From Cydia pomonella (lineage: Eukaryota > Arthropoda > Insecta > Lepidoptera > Tortricidae), in the NCBI RefSeq assembly GCF_033807575.1, contig NC_084729.1:4464001-4528000 (forward strand): a stretch of DNA of 64,000 nt. Reading direction: 5' to 3'. Shown piece after piece: positions 48,099 to 59,648 of the stretch (position 1 is the first letter of the stretch; the number at the start of each line of letters is the position of its first letter). A program made the position numbers and the translations under genes. The notes beneath the pieces are model-generated. The model saw nothing but the letters and a program-made list of their open reading frames with translations, searched no databases and was not told where the DNA came from.

Positions 48099-48720
48099 AA
48101 TACTTATATCTTATATCTTTAGTACTTATATCTTTGTAAGTTTGTATGGTTACATGTATCAACACAGTGATTTAAATATGTGAATTTTAAAAGCAAAGAC
48201 AAACATGGTGAATAATATTCTGATACCTTTGACTACATTACGATCGAGAAAATGCGTTTCGTGCCGTAAAAATATAGCGGGGTGTATGGTAAACTCTTAT
48301 TACTAGTCATAGCATCGAATAGCGGAATTATCAGTACCGCTACGTGACACTAGATGTCGCAAATGTCGCAACTCACGAAAATTGTATTGCTCAACAATTT
48401 ACAACTAATATTACAAGCAGAAGGAGTTGAAAATAGAGTTCCAGTTAATCCGGTTATAATATTAGCTGAAAATTGTTGAGTATTAGACTTTTCGTTCGTC
48501 GCGACATCTATTGTCAAGTAGCAGTACTGAAAAATCCGCTGCTTGAAGCTAGATGTCGAGTACGAAAATAATAAGCGCTTTGGTGACAAAACTGATGTAT
48601 GGAGTGAGCATGCTTACTTATTTCTCTATGCTGGAGTGGGGAGTGGATCAACATCGTGTGACAGGGACATCATGATAGTATTGATAGTAATTTATTATGT
48701 TGTCCCTGTCACTCGACGTT

Positions 48721-49117
48721 ATCAAAGAGAATTTGAAATAGAGATGTATTATCAAAGAAAAACTTTGTAGCCACAGTAAATTTACTGCCATCTTTACACA
48801 TTTGACTTTGATCCTCATTATTTCACTAATATGTGTTAAATTTGTTAAATATCAAAAAGTGGCGCCATCTTACCAGGCACTACCCAAAGGTTGTGGCGCC
48901 ATCGTTCGAAACGACGCCGCCATACCTTTGGCCTTTGATTTATTAGATGTCGCCATTTTTTGATATTTAACAAATTAAGCACATGTCAGTGAAAGATAAG
49001 GATCAAAGTCAAATGGTGTTCTAAAAGTTTTAATCATGTGTCGAAAGATGGCAGTAAATTTACTGTGGGTACAAAGTTTTCTTTGACAATCCACCTCTAT
49101 TTCAAATTCTCTTTGAT
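48721..49117. mobile_element. 397-bp inverted-repeat element
   Basis: Ends are ATCAAAGAGAATTTGAAATA and its complement. The inner arms share CACAGTAAATTTACTG and TTTGATATTTAACAAATT-type blocks around a TGGCGCCA-rich centre. GTT at both borders (48718-48720, 49118-49120) is a possible 3-bp target duplication. A second partial copy lies at 55190-55400. Confidence 0.7.
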
Positions 49118-49133
49118 GTTATATAATCTCACT

Positions 49134-50640
49134 ATCTGAAGGTTGTCTGGAAGAGATCGCTGTTAAGCGATAAGACCGCCTGTTGTTTACCTCTACTTCT
49201 GATGCTGTTTTTCCTGTACTGTTTTGTATTTAGGTGTGCAATGAAGAGTATTTGTATCATAGTACAAGGAGTGGGTTATCTTCATACAAACGCACCGCGC
49301 GCGGCTTGTATGTGTGCGCCATAGTATCTATGCGGCGCCGCACGCACACTCAAACAAAAGCCCCGACTGGCGCACTGTGGGCTGAAATTCGGCTTTCATT
49401 GACATAGAAACCGAAGTTGTTATTATTACGTTTTTTTGATTAAAATAGGTTTTGCCCAGCTTTGTTATAGTAACCTATGAATTTTAGACGATTTGGAATG
49501 AAAATTGTGGAGTTACGATTTTTTTTCAAAATAAATGTATGGAGCAGGAACAAGAAATCATCATTACTCAAGAACCGCAAAACAAACCGTAATATCCTCG
49601 CAGGTGGTTATACTACGAATTATTTGTGATTTTTTGGCATACTACATATATCCGCCGCGGGTGCGGTTTTTTTTTAAATCATTAATTGTTTCTATGGAAA
49701 AAGCACAAAAACCAAATTCAACATTTTAAGATTTTTTGATTGAAATGGGTTTTGCTCAGTGTGTTTGTGCTAAGTTATAAGTTTCACACGATTTGAGTTG
49801 AAAATGGTAGAGTTATGTTTTTTTTTTTCAAAAATAATGTATGTAGCCGGAACAAAATATCAAAATATCTCAAGAATCACAACAAATACGGTAATATCCT
49901 CGCAGATAGTTATGCTACGAATTATTTGTGATTTTTTGGCATACTACATATATCCGCCACGGGTGCGATATTTTGATATTTTGTTCCGGCTCCATACATT
50001 TTTCTGAAAAAAAATCATAACTCTACCATTTTCAACTCAAATCGTGTGAAACTTATAACTTAGCATAAACACACTGAGCAAAACCCATTTCAATCAAAAA
50101 AATCTTAAAATGTTGAATTTGGTTTTTGTGCTTTTTCCATAGAAACAATTAAAGATTTAAAAAAAAAACCGCACCCGTGGCGGATATATGTAGTATGCCA
50201 AAAAATCACAAATAATTCGTAGTATAACCACCTGCGAGGATATTACAGTTTGTTTTGCGGTTCTTGAGTAATGATGATTTCTTGTTCCTGCTCCATACAT
50301 ATATTTTGAAAAAAAATTGTAACTCCACAATTTTCATTCCAAATCGTCTAAAATTCATAGGTTACTATAACAATGCTGGGCAAAACCTATTTTATTCAAA
50401 AAAACGTAAAAATAACAACTTCGGTTTCTATGTCAATGAAAGCCGAATTTCAGCCCACAGTGTGGCGCACTGAGATAAGGGTCGAGATTTTGTTTGAGTG
50501 TGCGTGCGGCGACGCATAGATACTATGGCGCACACATACAAGCCGCGCGCGGTGCGTTATATGAAGATACTACTACTACCCCACTCTTTGTACTATGTTT
50601 GTATTGTATTGTATATTTCGCAACCACCTCCACACCATAA
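49134..50640 (+). mobile_element. LINE 3' end split by a 1.34-kb palindromic element
   Basis: At 49138-49257 is the tail GTCTGGAAGAGATCGCTGTT...GTGCAATGAAGAGTATTTGTAT, a common insect LINE end. Its microsatellite continues after the palindrome as TTTGTATTGTATTGTAT (50598-50614). Confidence 0.6.
49258..50597. mobile_element. 1340-bp palindromic (foldback) element with 7-bp target duplication
   Basis: The two halves are inverted copies for almost the full length. Ends are CATAGTACAA...TTGTACTATG, flanked by exact TTTGTAT repeats (49251-49257, 50598-50604). Arms are about 620 bp around a loop of about 90 bp centred at 49925. Arms contain internal direct repeats: blocks with ATATCCTCGCAG and ACTACATATATCCGCC appear twice per arm region. 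There is no coding capacity; open frames inside are short and mirrored. Confidence 0.85.
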
Positions 50641-50949
50641 GGTTATCTTTTACCTTTATGGCACGGAACCCTAAAAACAAGCGGAGCGAAAGTTATAATA
50701 TCATAGAATACAGACTTTTCTAGGGTTCCACAACAAATAACAATTAAGACCATTGTAATCCATGTGTATTTAACTTCACTAAATCATGTGTATTTAACTT
50801 CACTAAATTACGGAATTTTTAAATGCTTTTATATCTAAAAAATGCCCTCCTATATTTTATTGTGTTATAAAAATTAAGATAAACTCGATTACCAGACTGA
50901 TAAGTAAATCGTAGTGATATCTAAGAGATAATATATCCAATTAAATGCA

Positions 50950-53900
50950 CATTCATCATTGGCCTTTGAGTCTATTACAGACTATTCAAACAGTGTCAGG
51001 TAGGGCGGCAGCGCTTTTCATGGCTGTGTAGGCCAATACGGGAGCGGCAAACACGACCACAAGCCAGGCAGGTGTAGTATGTCCGTGGCGAACAGGTGTC
51101 GGGCTGATGACGCTTGGCTCGCTTACTAGCAAGTGTCTTAAACCAAGCCTCATCATGGATTTTACGTCCGTCGAACACCAGTTTGCGCCACTTATCTCTG
51201 TCCTCGGCAAGCTCCTCCCATTTATGAACAGGGATGTTGAAGGCGTGCATGTCTCGCTTGGCGCAGTCCTTATGCCGTAACATAGGCCGACCGACGCTTC
51301 TCTTGGCATCAGCTATGGCGCCAAGTAAAACACGCCGCGGCAAACGAGAAGGTTGCATTCGATGCACATGCCCCAGCCAACGTAAGCGTCTCTGCTTTAG
51401 CAGCGCAAAGAGGCTGGGTAGCTGAGCAATCTCCAGAACCCTCTCGTTCGTAACCTTGTCCTTCCAATTTATATCTAAAATGTTCCGGATGCAGCGCATG
51501 TGGAAAGCGTTGAGACGACGCTCGTGCTTGGCGTACGATGTCCAAGTCTCAGCCCCATACAAGAGTATGCTCAGGATGCACGTTTGGTAAACGATCATCT
51601 TGGTTTTCCTAGTTAGATGTTTATTTTGCCATACTCTTGTACTCAACTTCCCAAACATCGTCGCGGCTTTTCCGATTCGAACGTCGATTTCCGCATCCGG
51701 TGAGAGATTACTAGTCACCGTCGACCCGAGGTAACAAAACTTTTCGACTGACTCCAGCGGGGCGCCATCCAACACGATCGTCGGTATTTCCGCACACCCT
51801 TGAGCCAATACAACAGTTTTCCGGGGATTGATGGACATAGAGAACAGATCACAGGCCCGAGAAAATTTGTCCATAATAGTTTGAAGCTCAAACTGTGATG
51901 TGGCGATGAAGGCTGCGTCGTCAGCAAAGAGCAAGTTGTCAACGAATAAATTGTCTCGTTTTCGCTTAGACTTTAGAAGGGAAACGTTGTAAAGTTTCCC
52001 ATCGGCCCTTGTATGCAGATGGATACCCTGTTGGTCGTCACCGAAAGCAGTTTTTAGCAGCAACGAGAAGAATATACCAAACAGGGTAGGGGCCAGTACG
52101 CAGCCTTGCCGAACGCCTCGACGCATAGGGAACGGGTCAGACACGGTACCGTCGAACACCACTGCACCTTGCATACCTTCGTGAAAGGACTTCACAAGAT
52201 TCACGAGATTTGGTGGGCATCCGATGTGTTCCAATACAGAATAAAGCCCTTCTCGGCTAACTGTGTCGAAGGCCTTATTTAGGTCAACGAATGCGACAAC
52301 CAAAGGTGTTTTCTGTTCTCTACATTTTTCTTGGATTTGCCGAAGTGTAAAGATCATATCCGTTGTGGAACGCTGGGCACGGAATCCACACTGACTTTCG
52401 GGATATACGCGATCGGCAAGTTGCTGTAGTCTTGATAGTACTACCCGACCGAATAACTTGCCCACGATACTAAGGAGGGAAATGCCTCGGTAATTGTTGC
52501 AATCACCGCGGTCTCCCCTCCCTTTGTAAAGTGTGACGATATTAGCATCGCGCATATCCTGTGGGAATTTTCCCTCCTCCCAGCATTTCCGCAACAGACT
52601 ATGCAGAATCGGACCCACACACTCGAGCCTTATGATGTCGGCTTGAGTACCGTCATTGCCTGGACTCTTTCCACGTTTCAGCTGCTTTATAGCCTTATGA
52701 AATTCCTCTACAGAGGGTGGTACATCTAGTTCGAACCAAGTTGCTAGCTTTGGCGTATGTACTAAGGCCATTGAGTCAATAGCAATTGGATTCGAATAGA
52801 GTTCGGTGTAATGTTCCACCCATCGCTTGAGTTGACGGCAGCTATCAGTTATGATAGTGCCATCCACTTCTTTGAGAGGGGCTGTCTTTTTAGGCACAGG
52901 ACCTAGAACCTGCTTGATGCCCGAATAAACACCGCTGAAGTTACCGGCGTCGACGCACTTTTGGATATTTGTGCACACATTCGTCCAGTACACGTTTGCG
53001 AAGTGTCGTGCATTGCGCTGCAACGTCGACGTGGCGTTTTTAAGGTTTTCCCGAGTTTCCGGTGTAGGTCTCATGCGGTGTTTTAGTGCAGCTTCGCGCT
53101 TGTAGTCGACCAAAGGTTTTAAATGCTCTGCATTTTCAGCAAACCAATCCTGGGTTTTTATTTCCCGATAGCCGAAAACTGAGCCCGCAGTGTCCGTCAG
53201 CAACGATCTGACACTCCTCCACGTGTCATCTGCTTGTGCATTCTCACTCCAGGTTGACTGCGCGCTTCTTACCAACTCCTCAAATTTACTGACCAGTTCG
53301 TCATTTCTGGTATTAAAAACATTAAGTTTCTTCTTACCAGAAGGTCTGGACGAATGGATTTTCTTGTGAGTGAAGGCAACACGCGCCACTACCAAGGAGT
53401 GATCGGTGTCACATTCTGCACTGTGAAAAGTTCTGGTGTGGAGTGTCTCGCGGAGGTGTCTCCTTCTGGAGAGGATCATGTCCAGCTGATGCCAATGACC
53501 CGAGCGAGGGTGTTTCCATGAAGCTTGGCGAGATAGTTTGCCCTTAAAGTATGTATTGGTGACGCACAGTAGGTTCCTAGAACAAAACTCTAGCAAGCGC
53601 TGACCATTTTCGTTTTGTTTACCAATACCGTGTTCACCAATACAATCAAGCCACGGAACACGGTCTTGACCGACTCTAGCATTAAAATCGCCTAATACGT
53701 ACAAGCGATCGGAAGATTTTACCCTACGCACAGTTTCATGGAGCTGCTCGTAAAATCGGTCCTTGGCCTCATCCGCTGATGTTAGTGTTGGAGCGTACGC
53801 GGAGATAAGTGTAATGTAGCCGCTGTTTGTGTTAACTCGCAACATCATGATACGCTCAGAGACCCCAAGAGGCTTTTCGATTGCTTTAAGCAGATCGCTG

Positions 53901-54160
53901 CGAACGGCGAAGCCAACACCGTGCTCACGAACAGCATCAGTCCCCTTACCCCTCCAAAAGAAGGTGTATTGTGCCTCACGCAGTGAACCTTCATCAGGTA
54001 GCCTGGTTTCTTGCAGGGCTGCTATTGATATATTTAGCCTATGTAATTCCATGCTGATTACAGCAGTCTTACGCAGGTCGCATGCGTTGCTGTTACTAGA
54101 GCCTCCCACGGTGTCCGGAAGGCCTGTCCTCATGGTCCTCAATGCACATTACGAGGACAA
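50950..54160 (-). mobile_element. Non-LTR retrotransposon (RTE-like) carrying the 1048-codon ORF
   Basis: The 3' end lies near 50950-50975, where the element reads AATGATGAATG, like the ATGA-rich tails of RTE-type elements. The 5' end is close to 54150, a few codons upstream of the ORF, so the 5' UTR is missing or truncated. I could not identify a target duplication. The intact frame suggests recent insertion. Confidence 0.7.
50996..54142 (-). CDS. Non-LTR retrotransposon endonuclease/reverse transcriptase with intact 1048-codon frame
   Basis: The N-terminal region is an exonuclease-endonuclease-phosphatase (APE-like) nuclease: ALQETRL (metal-binding Glu), SAYAPT, GDFNARVG, QLDMIL and CDTDHSLV. 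The reverse transcriptase follows: NNYRGISLL, AFVDLNKAFDTV (motif A Asp), RRGVRQGCVLAPTLF (motif B), LLFADDAAF (motif C). The tail has LRWLGHVHRM and a Cys/His finger, CLACGRVCRSRIGLHSH. Catalytic RT residues are intact. The frame opens just after the first nuclease block: an in-frame TAA lies six codons upstream of the ATG, and the upstream codons (CALRT) lack the metal-binding Asn expected there. The family is RTE-like by layout, not resolved further. Confidence 0.85.
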   Translation of the reverse strand: MRTMRTGLPDTVGGSSNSNACDLRKTAVISMELHRLNISIAALQETRLPDEGSLREAQYTFFWRGKGTDAVREHGVGFAVRSDLLKAIEKPLGVSERIMMLRVNTNSGYITLISAYAPTLTSADEAKDRFYEQLHETVRRVKSSDRLYVLGDFNARVGQDRVPWLDCIGEHGIGKQNENGQRLLEFCSRNLLCVTNTYFKGKLSRQASWKHPRSGHWHQLDMILSRRRHLRETLHTRTFHSAECDTDHSLVVARVAFTHKKIHSSRPSGKKKLNVFNTRNDELVSKFEELVRSAQSTWSENAQADDTWRSVRSLLTDTAGSVFGYREIKTQDWFAENAEHLKPLVDYKREAALKHRMRPTPETRENLKNATSTLQRNARHFANVYWTNVCTNIQKCVDAGNFSGVYSGIKQVLGPVPKKTAPLKEVDGTIITDSCRQLKRWVEHYTELYSNPIAIDSMALVHTPKLATWFELDVPPSVEEFHKAIKQLKRGKSPGNDGTQADIIRLECVGPILHSLLRKCWEEGKFPQDMRDANIVTLYKGRGDRGDCNNYRGISLLSIVGKLFGRVVLSRLQQLADRVYPESQCGFRAQRSTTDMIFTLRQIQEKCREQKTPLVVAFVDLNKAFDTVSREGLYSVLEHIGCPPNLVNLVKSFHEGMQGAVVFDGTVSDPFPMRRGVRQGCVLAPTLFGIFFSLLLKTAFGDDQQGIHLHTRADGKLYNVSLLKSKRKRDNLFVDNLLFADDAAFIATSQFELQTIMDKFSRACDLFSMSINPRKTVVLAQGCAEIPTIVLDGAPLESVEKFCYLGSTVTSNLSPDAEIDVRIGKAATMFGKLSTRVWQNKHLTRKTKMIVYQTCILSILLYGAETWTSYAKHERRLNAFHMRCIRNILDINWKDKVTNERVLEIAQLPSLFALLKQRRLRWLGHVHRMQPSRLPRRVLLGAIADAKRSVGRPMLRHKDCAKRDMHAFNIPVHKWEELAEDRDKWRKLVFDGRKIHDEAWFKTLASKRAKRHQPDTCSPRTYYTCLACGRVCRSRIGLHSHEKRCRPT

Positions 54161-54597
54161 ATAATCAGTGATTTTACGGCAATGAATTATTATTCGTTTA
54201 TCTAAAGAATATATTATGTATGTAGTTTCGAGGGCGGTTCCGAAAATTTCTAGCTACGACTTCACTTGATTAATATAGTAGTAGTAAGTTACGTCAGAAT
54301 TATTATTATGATCTTGTATATCTGATTAAATTGCCATATTTAGATTTTATCAGAAAATAATACAGGTTGTTTATTTAGGCACCTGCAATAATTCACGGGG
54401 TGAATATATAGGTCATACTGAGCAACTTTTACTATGGACCCACGCCATTTTTGAAAATGGTAAAAAAAATTAAAAAAAGTCTACCTACTCGTATCCACAA
54501 TCCATAATAATACATAATATAAATGCGAAAGTTACTGTGTCTGTCTGTCTTTGTGTCTATTAGCACTTTACGCTTAAACCGTTGGACTAGACCCTTA

Positions 54598-54760
54598 GGC
54601 CGGTTGTAGAAGTCCGGTGGTTTCGCCGGACAATTGTCCGGGTTCGGCGACGATGTCTGGTTTTCTTGGGTGTAGCTGTCGGTAGCCATGTACAAAACCG
54701 GATGTAGTCGCGTAACACGGTCCGGTTTCCGGGGAAAACACCGGACATCTACAACCGGCC
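54598..54760. mobile_element. 163-bp MITE with TTA duplication
   Basis: Inverted ends GGCCGGTTGTAGAAGTCCGG and CCGGACATCTACAACCGGCC, flanked by TTA (54595-54597, 54761-54763). Harbinger-like by target site (inference). Confidence 0.75.
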
Positions 54761-54911
54761 TTAGAGCAACACCGGCTTCCGACATGTCGGATGGGAGCGA
54801 TATCTTACCGCGCAAATCGTTATGCTATTTTTTGCGGGAAACGTGCACACAGTCGCACTTTTCACTCACTACATACAAAATCCAATCTATAATGACGACA
54901 CAAATACATTT

Positions 54912-55172
54912 GACGACCGGTCTGGCTTAGTGGGTAGTGACCCTGCCTATGAAGCCGATGGTCCTGGGTCAAATCCTGGTAAGGGCATTTATACGTGTGA
55001 TGAGCACGGATATTTGTTCCTGAGTCATGGGTGTTTTCTATGTATTTAAGTATTTATAAATATTATATATATCATTGTCTAAGTACCCTCAACACAAGCC
55101 TTATTGAGCATACTGTGGGACTTAGTCAAATTGTGTAATAATGTCCTATAATATTTATTTATTATTTTATAC
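54912..55172 (+). mobile_element. tRNA-derived SINE, copy 4
   Basis: Same family; the B box is decayed (CTGGGTCAAATCC). Confidence 0.8.
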
Positions 55173-55189
55173 ATAGCAAACCGGGCGTG

Positions 55190-55400
55190 GGCCAAAGGTC
55201 GAAACGATGCCGCCATACCTATGGCCTTTGATCTATTAGATGGCGCCACTTTTTGATATTTATCAAATTTAACACATATCAGTGAAAGAATAAGAATCAA
55301 AGTCAAATGGCGTTCTAAAAGTTTTAATCATGTGTCGTAAGATTCCAGTAAATTTACTGTGGCTACAAAGTTTTCTTTGACGTGGATTGTCATCACTACT
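55190..55400. mobile_element. Partial copy of the 48.7-kb inverted-repeat element
   Basis: It matches the right half of 48721-49117: GCCGCCATACCTATGGCCTT, TCAAAGTCAAATGGCGTTCT and TTTACTGTGGCTACAAAG. It begins right after a SINE. Confidence 0.65.
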
Positions 55401-55620
55401 CTCTCTCAAATTCTGTGACTCTCTGTGAATAATAATGAATTATATAATCTGCCCAAAAAGGTGTTCAATCTAGATTAGATACCAAGTTATCTAGGCCCCA
55501 GCAGGTACGACAGTTGTTTGTGTAGCACATCGCACCGCGTGGCAAGCGCGACAGACATCTGACGTATTATGCCAAGGGCACCCTAGTAAACAATGTACAA
55601 TACAATAAAATTGTACAGAC

Positions 55621-55699
55621 GAGTTCATAAATATGTATACATTTCTTCACCTTAATCCATTGCAATAAGGTGAAAACATGTATACATATTTATGAACTC
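55621..55699. repeat. 79-bp near-perfect hairpin
   Basis: GAGTTCATAAATATGTATAC pairs with GTATACATATTTATGAACTC; the stem continues through TTCACCTTA/TAAGGTGAA with one bulge. Stem about 33 bp, loop about 11. Confidence 0.75.
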
Positions 55700-56102
55700 A
55701 ACTGAAGTGTATTTGGAGTATCTTAAGAATTATATATGTAGAATGACGCTTAGGGAAGATCGTTGAAGTGTGCAAAAGGGAAGGCATGACGTAATGAGGG
55801 CGAAAGAGACAACCAGCAAATTCAAAAAAGAGACTGGAATTTACGAAAGGCTGCATTCAGGATATACAGTGCGTTAGAATTAGAACAAGCTAAGTTGGTA
55901 GCGATTTTGATAGCCCAGACTGTGCAAGTGTTATTTAAACGTCGTTATAATTTCATAGAAATTTGACGTTTAAAATAACACTCGCACAATCAGTATTAGA
56001 TATGGAGGTACGACATTTTTTTTTTCTTTTTTTAGGTTTTTTTTTTCAGTTATTTAAAGACTGCTTTATTTGCATAGGTAGGCTTTAAGCTTAATAATAA
56101 TT

Positions 56103-56283
56103 TAAAAGTGGAAAAATGTACTGTCTTGCGTGAGACTTGAACTCACGACCACTGGAATCACTAGATCGCTAGCCCAGTACTCTGCCAAAACAAATATTTC
56201 ACCCATATGGGCCTTTCAGGGAGGCACCATAATGGTCGTGAGTTCAAGTCTCGCCAAAGACAGTAATTTTTTCCACTTTTTAA
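56103..56283. mobile_element. Foldback element with tRNA-like B boxes in both arms
   Basis: Left arm AAAGTGGAAAAATGTACTGT...GAACTCACGACCA and right arm TGGTCGTGAGTTC...ACAGTAATTTTTTCCACTTT are inverted copies of about 58 bp. Each arm holds GAGTTCAAGTCTC, a B-box-like motif. It may be two opposed SINE heads. Confidence 0.55.
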
Positions 56284-56584
56284 CTTATTTGTAAGCTTAA
56301 TAGCATCGTTCGCAGACGGTTCTGCTTGATTTGGTTTGAACAAGCCAGTGCCGAATGCCGAATTGTTTAAAAGATATTTAAAAAAAAATCGGTAAAAAAT
56401 GTTTTTTTTTTTTATTCACTATTTCGGCTATAACTTTTTTCGTTTTTGACTTTTTTTGCACCTTACATCTCTCGTTAATAAGCGTCTTTTGATATTTTTT
56501 GGATATCATATCTTCTCAACTCTCTGAGATATAAGGGGATCGAACTTTTTCGTGAAATCGTAGCCTACACTGGAGCGAAAGAAC

Positions 56585-57250
56585 AGTCCATTTCGATGCT
56601 AGTGCGGAAAGTATGTCATTACTTCACGAGTACCGAGATATCTTGCCACGAGCCGTAGGCGAGTGGGAAGATTCGGGACGAAAGAAGAATGACATTTCCG
56701 CACGTGTATAATAAAACAGTTGCGAAAAAATAAGAAAAACAACAAGTATTTTTTTATGCATATTCTATAAGACAAACAATTGTAAATAAAACATTGTACT
56801 ACTATTACCAAAGTATCGTTATTTTAAATTATTTGCGTATATTTAAATTGTATAAAAACAATATCCAATGTTACCTTAGGAAACTTAAAACATGATTGCA
56901 GTAAGAAAAAACGCCTCTTCTTTGACAGGTGTTTCGGCAGCTATTCCGTTCCATTCAGACAACTTATTAACAACTGTTTTTCAATATTAAAAAATAAACG
57001 TGTTTAAATTATGAAGAGGTAAGGTAATAAAATATATAAAAAATATATATGTTTATTATTCATATATTAACAGTAGGTTTTTATGTTGATTGACACTTTT
57101 AAAGGAAACTAAAATTAACAGTCATCAATAAGTAGTCATGAATTGGAACAAGTATAAATTAAAAAAAATGGAAAAGTGAAAAGCACTAGTTCGCGAAATC
57201 CAACTTTCCGCACGCTAAAGTAGCACTTCTTGAGCAACTGTATTAAAAAG
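56585..57250. repeat. Dispersed repeat F, copy 2
   Basis: Collinear with copy 1 but carries about 90 extra bases after GGATGCTAGTGCGGAAAGT, including CGAGCCGTAGGCGAGTGGG, and lacks the tandem duplication at its end. Confidence 0.7.
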
Positions 57251-57419
57251 ATCCAATGTCAAAATGAACAACATGCATGAATTGAAGCCACAAAGACACG
57301 GCCATTATACATTTTCCTGTTTTGAACTGCTAATATTAAAATAGTTAATGGTTAACTTATTATTTTTACATATGACGTGCATTATTTGTACATAAAATAT
57401 ATATATGTACATATATTAA

Positions 57420-57500
57420 CGCCCTCCGTAGCCCGTTGGTAGTAACCCTGCATACGAAGCTGGAGATCCCGAGTTCGAATCCCGATCAGAGCATTTATTT
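57420..57500 (+). mobile_element. SINE head with intact B box
   Basis: CCGTAGCCCGTTGGTAGTAA and GAGTTCGAATCCCG. It does not fold as a full tRNA, so it is called a SINE head, not a tRNA gene. A similar decayed head is at 18945-19010 (-). Confidence 0.5.
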
Positions 57501-57509
57501 GTGAGGCTG

Positions 57510-57660
57510 TATGTTCGTGAGAACTCAAAAACTACTGAACGGATTTTCATGCGGTTTTCACCTATCAATAGTGATTCTTGAGGAAGGTTTAGGTGTATAA
57601 TTTGTTAAGGTTCTACCCGTGCCAAGCCGGGGCATGTCGCTCGTAAGTATATACGTAATT
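57510..57660 (+). mobile_element. Possible Helitron 3' remnant
   Basis: GAACTCAAAAACTACTGAAC...GATTCTTGAGGAAGGTTTAG...ACCCGTGCCAAGCCGGGGCATGTCGCTCG. In Lepidoptera this end is often a hairpin followed by CTAG; here the hairpin is present but the end is decayed. An inverse piece is at 47320-47385. Confidence 0.35.
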
Positions 57661-57837
57661 ATATATATATCTAATCTATCTACTATATATTTCGTCGCTT
57701 CGTCTAGTACCTATACCTACCCACAAAACAAGCCTCATTGACCTTATTGTGGGAAAACAAGTTGGTCGATTTGTGTAAGATTGTCTATAGATATTCAAGA
57801 AATTCTCTATTTTGAGTAGTCATTATTGTATATAAAA

Positions 57838-58091
57838 CATTGACATATATCTAAGGACGAGCCTTACGGGCACTAAGAATGGTGCTAGTTCAGCGGTGTC
57901 ACTCACGAATTCGAGCCAATCGTGCAGTCTAACGCAACTAGTTGCGACCAATCGCGCGCGTGATGCGAACTCATCGACAAATCCCGTTGTGGCGTTAGGC
58001 TGCACGATTGACTCGAATTCATGTGCGTGACACCGCTGTACTGGCCCTATTCTTATAGCCCGTAAGGCCCGTCCATAGATATATATCAATA
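57838..58091. mobile_element. 254-bp MITE with 8-bp target duplication (family C, copy 1)
   Basis: Terminal inverted repeats of about 55 bp: CATTGACATATATCTAAGGA and onward through a TTACGGGC block to GCGGTGTCAC. An inner inverted repeat carries GAATTCGAGCCAATCGTGCA. Flanked by exact ATATAAAA (57830-57837, 58092-58099). An 8-bp duplication fits hAT-type transposition (inference). Confidence 0.85.
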
Positions 58092-59648
58092 ATATAAAAT
58101 GATTATTCATTATATAATATACTTTGTTTGTACACCTGCAAAGGGCGAGTTTTGGTGAGACCAATGTATTGAAAAATAACTAGTCCATACCTTCGATGTG
58201 ACAAAATTCTCACAAACAATGAAAAATATGATTATACAGCTGTGTACAATATACCATAATAGCAGACGATAAGAAAATGAAAATGATGGGATTGCCATAA
58301 CTTTAGAATTTAGATCAACCATATTGAAAGTAAATAAATAATCTGAATCATGACAACTGGCCTTTTTACTTCCTATGCCCGATTTTTATAATTTTATAAC
58401 CTCAAAAGTAGTGGTAACTTTTTTTCTCCAAAGTTTAATCTGAGTTACTATGCACTGAATTATAGTGTCGTTTAAATATAGTTCTACAGCAATATTAGAT
58501 ATCATAGGAACCCTAGCGTTTCGGAAAAAAAAGTTAATTACCACTTTTGAGGTTAGAAAAATTCTAATCTAAAAAAACAGTGTATAGCGGCAGTTCTTAA
58601 TTCTGGAAAACCCAATTTATGATTGTGGAAAATTATTTCAATTTAGTATCTTGCCCATTATTTTCAATTGAAGCTCTACATAAACCCCTCTCATCCATTA
58701 ACCCCATTATTCATAAAACTTACGGACCTGATTTAGTTAAATTATGTTTTATCCCTTTCTAGCAAATACACAAGTCAAAATGACAGATAAGGACAAACGA
58801 TTCATAGCTAATTCAGGCCAGTAACGCGTTTATGAAAAAGGCCATAAAAATTTAACTTTTCCATAAGATGCTTCTTGCCTCGCATAGCTTAAGAGGCTGT
58901 CAATACCTAAAGCGCGAACACTGTCTATTTGTATCGGAGTAAATGAGATAGCACTGTCGCATGTTACTGGGCCTGGGCAAGGGAATAATAAGAAAGATAT
59001 TTAAATTAAAAAAAGTGGATTATTAGTGTAATATTTTACTCAATAGTGGTTTAGATATAAATGTTTTGAAATTGTGATTTTTAATTGCAGACCCATAAGT
59101 CAAAACAATAAAGACATAAAACCGTTTAATTGTGATTTTAAGACCAATCTTTGCAATTATTTTCTATCGAGCCGTTTTCGTTCAATCATGTATCGAGTAC
59201 AACCAAGGTCTTTGAAATATAATTAATATGAACATTATATTTTTCTTACTTGACTAAAACAAATAGTCTTTCTTAAAAAACTGTTTAAGTAACATCAATT
59301 TCAAGGACATTGGGTGTTGACAGCCTCTTAACTGTGGAATGACCTGTCGCCTGCGGTATTTCTGGACCAATAAGACCTTCAAAACTTCATGAAAAAAATG
59401 TACTCTCATCCTTAAGGCCGACAAGATAATCTTCCTCACATAGTGTACATAATTCAGAAATTTTGTTGTTGATATTTTTTATTTAACACCACATTGAAAA
59501 ATGTTTACAGGCAATGCTACAAAACATTACAAGCCTTAAAATGAAACTTAATTAGGCACAAATTTATGTTGACATGTAGGTATAAAAAACTTTCAAAATT
59601 ATGATGCTAAAAAGGAGCGAACCTCAGCATGTGTTGCAGCAGGCTTAC

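Noticed and set aside
49535..50473. Small open frames within the palindrome
   Set aside because: They are low-complexity and mirrored between arms; no protein signal.
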